Assembly (NCBI GenBank): GCA_964247295.1
Contig: CAXTTV010000136.1
Span: 1-13,558, forward strand
Length of the DNA: 13,558 bases
Source of the DNA: CAXTTV01 sp964247295
GTDB lineage: Bacteria > Chloroflexota > Ktedonobacteria > Ktedonobacterales > Ktedonobacteraceae
Reading direction: 5' to 3'
Part shown: positions 12,791 through 13,558 of the stretch, piece after piece
How positions within the stretch are numbered: position 1 is the first letter of the stretch
Layout of the letters: every line of letters begins with the position of its first letter
Translations under genes and position numbers: made by a program
The notes under the pieces: model-generated
The model's input: only the letters and a program-made list of their open reading frames with translations
What the model was told of the DNA's origin: nothing
Database searches by the model: none

Positions 12791-12911
12791 CAGAATCGCA
12801 ATGGTGCTGATAACTTCCGGTTATAGAAAATCAGGAGGTTTCTTTCTCTGCTACTTTTTCCTGGTCCAGGCATGTTCTCTAGACGCTCAGGAAAATTGTA
12901 AGCGAGGGAAA

Positions 12912-13259
12912 ATGCACTGTTATCTTTGTTTTACAGAAACTGGTAACGTATCCCGCCCAGCCATGGGCCTCTGCTCGGCATGTGGGACAGGCATTTGTGA
13001 GCGGCACCTGATTGTTATAGCCTCAAAGCCTGTTGTAGGTATGGTTAGCCAGATCGCCAGACGGCATATCTATTGCGCCTCCTGCTATGGTCAGCAAGCC
13101 TCTCCATACTCAAATCCCCCACGATCCCGACAAATGGCGAAAGCATCCCCGTGGGCGACCTGGTGGAAACGCATTCAGGGAAAACAGGAATACGCCTTAA
13201 TGGAGCCTGAAGAGGCCCTTCGGCTGGTCGAAGAGTACCTAAAAAAAACGAAAGCCTAA
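12912..13259 (+). CDS. DUF2180-like zinc-binding protein with a C-terminal extension
   Basis: The first 60 residues carry a dense set of metal ligands: C3 and C6, C21 and C24, C29 and H32, then H52, C55 and C58. The four pairs C-x2-C, C-x2-C, C-x2-H and C-x2-C suggest two zinc sites in a cross-braced B-box/ribbon fold. The opening MHCYLC and the CSACGTGICERHL segment closely recall DUF2180, a family described mainly from archaea. A 55-residue extension follows: Pro/Ser linker, tryptophan cluster WATWWKRI (81-88) and a charged helix (96-114). ATG 12912 is chosen because homology begins there; GAGG lies only 4 bases upstream. The frame is open back to 12711 and includes a lipobox-like FFLVQAC, but that part overlaps the promoter. 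It is probably cytosolic; function unknown. Confidence 0.72.
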   Translation: MHCYLCFTETGNVSRPAMGLCSACGTGICERHLIVIASKPVVGMVSQIARRHIYCASCYGQQASPYSNPPRSRQMAKASPWATWWKRIQGKQEYALMEPEEALRLVEEYLKKTKA

Positions 13260-13558
13260 ATCGTAGGCGGTTGATCCACCAAACGTAACGGTGTTTTCCC
13301 ACCTCGCCATCACTTACTTGTAGATCGGGTCACGTATGGACTCGATCTACGCCGTCTCACCTCCCTTTGATCACCCCATTCCTTGCTTTTCCCAACAGAC
13401 TCACTCGCGGCTTACCTGTAGGCCTGGGTAATCTTCGACTCTTATTGAAGGCCCCCCCTCTCCTTATACTTGCACCCCGAAATGTGTCTTTAAACCCAAG
13501 TGGGTCGCCTCCTCTATCCAAACGCGGTAAAGAGTAATTATCGACGTACAGTTTAAGA
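13260..13558. other. Non-coding right end of the window
   Basis: No ORF with a credible start is seen in this 299-bp stretch, although a gene could begin beyond the edge. The main structure is the hairpin at 13320-13350. A TGGGTAA heptamer near 13433 repeats the motif seen upstream of the SDR gene but stands alone. Confidence 0.5.
13320..13350. repeat. 12-bp stem hairpin, partner of the 2871-2895 element
   Basis: GTAGATCG (13320-13327) pairs with CGATCTAC (13343-13350); a G-T pair and GTC/GAC extend the stem to 12 pairs around a 7-base loop. It lies 61 bp past the zinc-protein stop. No T tract follows, so a terminator role is uncertain. Bases 13320-13344 match 2871-2895 at 22 of 25 positions. 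Confidence 0.6.

Larger units (their letters stand above)
12412..12911. other. 500-bp gap before the zinc-protein gene
   Basis: This AT-richer stretch separates the divergent aminotransferase and zinc-protein genes. It contains an A/T stem (CTTTTTT at about 12444-12450 with AAAAAAG), short ORFs of 26 codons (12462) and 59 codons (12528-12707) that lack convincing ribosome-binding sites, an extended -10 promoter (12725-12733), alternative hairpins (12751-12790) and an orphan AGGAGG (12833-12838) with no ATG, GTG or TTG at a usable distance. No gene is supported. Confidence 0.5.

Noticed and set aside
12711..12911. Upstream extension of the zinc protein with a lipobox-like FFLVQAC segment
   Set aside because: The extension overlaps the extended -10 promoter and competing hairpins. 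Similarity to the zinc-binding family begins at M12912, and cysteine-rich zinc modules of this kind are normally cytosolic.
1..13558. tRNA, rRNA, transposase or integrase genes
   Set aside because: I looked for conserved tRNA arms, rRNA motifs and mobile-element proteins on both strands and found none. There is no direct evidence for an insertion sequence or prophage.

Overview
The window looks like a stretch of accessory chromosome from a bacterium with moderate GC, Shine-Dalgarno-led genes and sigma70-type promoters. The gene mix (extended SDR, 14-helix MFS pump with TetR, WYL regulator, VOC protein, a Gly/Arg/Phe-rich protein with a PadR-like tail, a DUF2180-like zinc protein, and a CRISPR repeat with GTTGC...GCAAC ends) recalls Ktedonobacteria (Chloroflexota). 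That placement is inference from protein style; no rRNA or other marker gene is present.

Layout. 1-157 is the end of a CRISPR array with 37-bp repeats. It is probably read leftward, with a leader and promoter to its right. 338-865 (-) is a GNAT acetyltransferase with its own terminator before the leader. 1195-2773 (+) holds an atypical SDR, a 37-codon ORF and a membrane-anchored cupredoxin, probably one operon. 3073-5365 (+) is a TetR regulator and the DHA2/EmrB-type exporter it probably controls; matching 14-bp operators lie before each gene. 5441-6475 (-) is an FMN-dependent 2-hydroxy-acid oxidase, divergent from a WYL regulator (6668-7636, +). A six-codon minicistron overlaps the WYL start. 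A VOC protein (7753-8106, +) follows, closed by a long hairpin terminator. 8390-9184 (+) is a SAM methyltransferase.

9393-9914 (-) is a 173-residue His/Gly/Arg/Phe-rich protein whose C-terminus resembles the tail of PadR regulators but which has no winged helix. Upstream are three copies of the palindrome ACGATATATCGT. Then come a DMT/EamA permease (10046-10984, -), a PLP aminotransferase (11242-12411, -) and, after a 500-bp gap, a DUF2180-like zinc protein (12912-13259, +). The leader of that last gene can form two mutually exclusive hairpins.

Most transcription units are short and several carry their own regulator or operator. This suggests a collection of independently regulated stress, efflux and detoxification genes rather than one pathway. 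The strongest candidates for something undescribed are the HTH-less PadR-like protein with its triple operator, the minicistron-coupled WYL regulator, a repeated ribosome-binding leader joined to a terminator with almost no gene between them, and the alternative-hairpin leader of the zinc protein.
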